From the NCBI RefSeq assembly GCF_001420595.1, contig NZ_LJIX01000006.1, positions 2,214,204 through 2,278,203 on the forward strand: DNA of 64,000 nucleotides, written 5' to 3'. Position 1 is the first letter of the stretch. The number at the start of each line of letters is the position of its first letter. The DNA comes from Cytobacillus solani. GTDB lineage: Bacteria > Bacillota > Bacilli > Bacillales > Cytobacillaceae. Below, in pieces: positions 61,175-64,000 of this stretch. The notes under the pieces were generated by a model that searched no databases, was not told where the DNA came from, and worked only from the letters and a program-made list of their open reading frames with translations. The position numbers and the translations under genes are program-made.

Positions 61175-63621
61175 TGAGTGCATCAGAAAAATTTCGTGAC
61201 CTCCCTCTTGAAGACGTACTTGGTGATCGTTTTGGCAGATATAGTAAATATATTATTCAAGAACGTGCATTACCGGATGCACGTGACGGGCTAAAGCCTG
61301 TTCAGCGCAGAATCCTATATGCTATGCATGTGGAAGGAAATACGCATGAAAAAGGATTTAGAAAATCGGCGAAAACGGTTGGTAACGTTATCGGTAATTA
61401 TCACCCGCATGGCGACTCTTCTGTGTATGAAGCAATGGTTCGAATGAGCCAGGATTGGAAGGTTCGTAATGTACTCGTTCAAATGCATGGGAATAACGGC
61501 AGCATTGACGGGGACCCACCTGCGGCGATGCGTTATACAGAAGCAAGATTGTCAGCAATTTCGGCAGAATTACTGAAGGATATTGAAAAAAGAACAGTCG
61601 ATTTTATCCCAAACTTCGATGATACATCGGAGGAACCAACAGTACTTCCAGCCATGTATCCGAATCTTCTCGTCAACGGTTCAACAGGGATTTCAGCAGG
61701 TTATGCCACAGAGATTCCCCCACATCACCTGAATGAAGTGATTGATGGAGTGATTCACCGAATGGACCATCCAAATTGTACAGTTGATGAACTTATGGAG
61801 CATGTAAAAGGCCCAGATTTTCCTACAGGCGGAATAATCCAAGGAATTGAAGGGATTAAGAAGGCATATGAAACAGGAAAAGGAAAAATCATTGTTCGCG
61901 GAAAAGCTGAGTTTGAAGATATTCGCGGCGGTAAAAAACAGATTGTTATTACGGAAATTCCTTATGAGGTGAATAAAGCAAACCTCGTTAAGAAAATTGA
62001 CGAGTTTCGCTTAGATCGCAAAGTTGAGGGAATAGCAGAGGTCCGTGATGAAACGGATCGAACAGGTTTGCGTATTGTTATAGAGTTAAAGAAAGATGCA
62101 GATCCGGAAGGTGTCCTTCATTATCTTTATAAAAATAGTGATCTGCAAATAACTTATAATTTTAATATGGTTGCTATTCATAACCGTCATCCAAAGCTGA
62201 TGGGCCTCAGAGAATTATTAGATGCCTATATTGGTCATCGAAAAGAAGTGATCACAAGAAGGTCTGAGTTTGAATTAGAAAAGGCACAGGCACGTCAGCA
62301 TATTGTTGAGGGTTTAATGAAAGCCCTCTCTATCTTGGATGAAGTAATTGCAGCAATTCGTGCATCGAAGGATAAGCGAGATGCGAAAGATAACTTGATT
62401 GCCAAATTTTCGTTCACAGAACCACAAGCTGAAGCAATCGTTTCATTACAGCTTTATCGACTTACGAATACTGATATTACAGCTTTGCGTGCAGAGGCAG
62501 AGGAGCTAGCAAAGAAAATTGCTGAGCTGACGTCTATTTTACAAAGTGAAAAGAAGCTTTATGCTGTTATTCAAAAAGAGTTAAAAGATGTGAAAAAGCG
62601 TTTTGCAGATGAACGTCGAACAAAGATTGAAGCGGAAATTGAAGAGATAAAAATTAATCTTGAAGTCCTCGTTGCAAGCGAGGACGTAATCGTAACTGTT
62701 ACGAAGGAAGGATATGTGAAGCGGACGAGCCAGCGTTCATTTGCGGCCTCAAATGGGCAGGATTTTGGAATGAAGGATTCGGATCGTTTGCTTGCACAGC
62801 TTGAGATGAATACAACAGATGTCCTGCTTGTATTCACTAATAAGGGAAATTATTTATATTGCCCTGTTCATACACTCCCAGATATTCGCTGGAAGGATCT
62901 TGGTCAGCATATCGCCAACATTATTCCGATCGACAGTGATGAAACAATTATAAAGGCACTGCCTATAAAGGACTTTGACACTTCTTCATTTTTACTTTTT
63001 GTAACAAAAAATGGGATGGCGAAGAAAACGGAATTGAAGGATTATAAGGCTCAGCGCTATTCAAAACCGTTAGTTGCGATCAATGTTAAAGGTGATGACG
63101 AGGTCATTGATGTATATGAAACAGACGGGACGAAGGAACTCTTTCTATCAACATATAATGGCTACGGCCTCTGGTTCCATGAAGAAGAGGTGAACATCGT
63201 TGGTACAAGAGCTGCTGGAGTCAAAGGGATAAATTTAAAAGACGGTGACTTTGTTACTGGTGGTCAATTAATTGATCCATCAAAAAATCAAGCCGTTGTC
63301 ATCGTTACCCAACGAGGTTCCATCAAAAAAATGAAATTAACTGAATTTGAACGAACTTCCAGAGCGAAGCGCGGTGTTGTCATGCTGAGAGAATTGAAAT
63401 CAAATCCTCATCGTGTAATTGGATCTGTTATTGTATCGGGTAAGGATGATGTCTTTATTGAAACGGACAAAGGCCATATCGAATCAACGAAAGCTGTTAA
63501 CATTAGATTTAATGACCGGTATTCAAATGGTTCATTTATGATTGACGAATCAGAATTCGGTCAAGTGACAGATGTTTGGAAAGTAACTGTATTGGAAGAA
63601 GAAAATACATCTAGTGAATAA
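61174..63621 (+). CDS. parC: DNA topoisomerase IV subunit A
   Basis: 815 residues. N-terminal [13 protein letters not shown] and the active-site Tyr in A-A-M-R-Y-T-E-A-R; the quinolone-interacting segment [13 protein letters not shown] has the susceptible Ser and Glu. The C-terminal half holds the beta-pinwheel domain. Coupled to parE. The 3' flank runs into an insertion sequence. Confidence 0.97.
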   Translation: MSASEKFRDLPLEDVLGDRFGRYSKYIIQERALPDARDGLKPVQRRILYAMHVEGNTHEKGFRKSAKTVGNVIGNYHPHGDSSVYEAMVRMSQDWKVRNVLVQMHGNNGSIDGDPPAAMRYTEARLSAISAELLKDIEKRTVDFIPNFDDTSEEPTVLPAMYPNLLVNGSTGISAGYATEIPPHHLNEVIDGVIHRMDHPNCTVDELMEHVKGPDFPTGGIIQGIEGIKKAYETGKGKIIVRGKAEFEDIRGGKKQIVITEIPYEVNKANLVKKIDEFRLDRKVEGIAEVRDETDRTGLRIVIELKKDADPEGVLHYLYKNSDLQITYNFNMVAIHNRHPKLMGLRELLDAYIGHRKEVITRRSEFELEKAQARQHIVEGLMKALSILDEVIAAIRASKDKRDAKDNLIAKFSFTEPQAEAIVSLQLYRLTNTDITALRAEAEELAKKIAELTSILQSEKKLYAVIQKELKDVKKRFADERRTKIEAEIEEIKINLEVLVASEDVIVTVTKEGYVKRTSQRSFAASNGQDFGMKDSDRLLAQLEMNTTDVLLVFTNKGNYLYCPVHTLPDIRWKDLGQHIANIIPIDSDETIIKALPIKDFDTSSFLLFVTKNGMAKKTELKDYKAQRYSKPLVAINVKGDDEVIDVYETDGTKELFLSTYNGYGLWFHEEEVNIVGTRAAGVKGINLKDGDFVTGGQLIDPSKNQAVVIVTQRGSIKKMKLTEFERTSRAKRGVVMLRELKSNPHRVIGSVIVSGKDDVFIETDKGHIESTKAVNIRFNDRYSNGSFMIDESEFGQVTDVWKVTVLEEENTSSE

Positions 63622-63639
63622 ATGAAATCCCCTGCCTAA

Positions 63640-64000
63640 GGGGGCTGTTGACAAAATGGGAAAAGAGCTTTGCTCCTTTCCCATTCTCTTTTTAAGAGTA
63701 TATTTATTAGTTTTCTTTATAATTTTTGTCTTAATTCATTACCTTTATAATTCTTTTTAAATTTAATGCCAACGCTGAAAAAAGGCATTGTTCAGAAATT
63801 TTTTCAATGCCCCTCTTATATGTTTTATACAGGTTATGCTTAGATTTCAATGTTCCGAAGGAACCTTCACACCAAACTCTTCGGAGCTTTTGGAATGCTT
63901 TATATTCACTAGTTTTTGCCCTCTGAGTATTTGCTTCCAACAATTCATGTGCAATTGGTCGAGAAATCGTTCTTTTACTTGCTGTTTCCCCAAAACAACA
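63640..64000 (-). mobile_element. IS1182-like insertion sequence, 3' part
   Basis: The DNA from GGGGGCTGTTGACAAAA (near 63640) to the window end. It holds the C-terminal part of a transposase and a subterminal hairpin AATGGGAAAaGAGC/GCTCcTTTCCCATT (63655-63685). The outer boundary is inferred, as no target duplication can be seen. Confidence 0.65.
63731..64000 (-). CDS. IS1182-family transposase, C-terminal part
   Basis: Reading in from the window end the frame gives F-G-E-T-A-S-K-R-T-I-S-R-P-I-A-H-E and then R-V-W-C-E-G-S-F-G-T-L-K-S-K-H-N-L, ending A-L-A-L-N-L-K-R-I-I-K. It matches the DDE transposases of the IS1182 group near the catalytic Glu. At least 90 codons are present and it is open to the edge, so it may be an intact element. 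Confidence 0.85.
   Translation of the reverse strand, partial: CCFGETASKRTISRPIAHELLEANTQRAKTSEYKAFQKLRRVWCEGSFGTLKSKHNLYKTYKRGIEKISEQCLFSALALNLKRIIKVMN

Noticed and set aside
61380-61450. Quinolone-resistance change in parC
   Set aside because: The determining segment has the usual Ser and Glu residues; no substitution is visible.

Overview
The window comes from a low-GC, endospore-forming member of the Bacillaceae. It carries four small acid-soluble spore protein genes (sspP, sspO, sspN, tlp), a SpoVK-like AAA+ gene, and citB, yneN, yneP, yneQ, yneR, plsY, yneT, parE and parC in the order known from the Bacillus subtilis citB-parC region. Accessory blocks are inserted into that backbone. 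No rRNA, tRNA or CRISPR array was recognised.

1-3200: a selenium island next to what looks like the right end of an IS200/IS605-type element. selD (minus) and a small SelW-like gene (plus) each contain an in-frame TGA where selenocysteine is expected, so both look like selenoproteins. selA follows. selB and the Sec tRNA are not visible here.

3200-13300: backbone of spore-protein genes, aconitase, a TlpA-like thioredoxin, a Fur-regulated small basic protein family member, SpoVK-like ATPase, thioesterase, YneQ, YneR and a CPBP protease. 13400-15750 holds a decayed chemotaxis-receptor gene, an unknown membrane-anchored protein and a membrane-protein gene with a nonsense codon.

15900-25300: an anaerobic aspartate/fumarate module. 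A GlnK/GlnL-like two-component system is divergent from a Dcu-type C4-dicarboxylate carrier, aspartase and an FrdA-FrdB-CCG-protein reductase. Together they could take up aspartate, release fumarate and ammonia, and reduce fumarate to succinate.

25300-35350: mixed genes, including DUF2238 protein, DJ-1/PfpI protein with a divergent Lrp-type regulator, decayed DNA around 29.2-30.3 kb, CapA-like protein, a sensorless histidine kinase, PlsY and a GH18-type protein.

35360-58110: the most interesting region, a purine/pyrimidine-type catabolic locus with a bacterial microcompartment (BMC). The minus-strand arm encodes adenine deaminase, two XdhC-type proteins, three xanthine-dehydrogenase-type subunits and a MocA-like protein. 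The plus-strand arm encodes a nucleobase permease, a hydantoinase/allantoinase-type amidohydrolase, an isochorismatase-type hydrolase, UbiX and UbiD, three BMC-H proteins, a previously unnamed protein that I read as a diverged tandem BMC protein, a flavoprotein-like protein, a BMC-P vertex protein, a divergent second adenine deaminase, a cyclase-family hydrolase, a DUF1989 protein, an M20 hydrolase and a TRZ/SsnA-like aminohydrolase. There is no aldehyde dehydrogenase or phosphotransacylase, so this is not a classical aldehyde metabolosome. The enzyme classes fit stepwise opening of xanthine through imidazole intermediates, or a related ureide route; this is inference.

58180-64000: a Bacillus-type repeat, yneT, parE, parC, and the 3' part of an IS1182-like transposase running off the end. 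Several intergenic regions hold arrays of short A/T-rich units spaced 20-21 bp apart, with different unit sequences but the same period.
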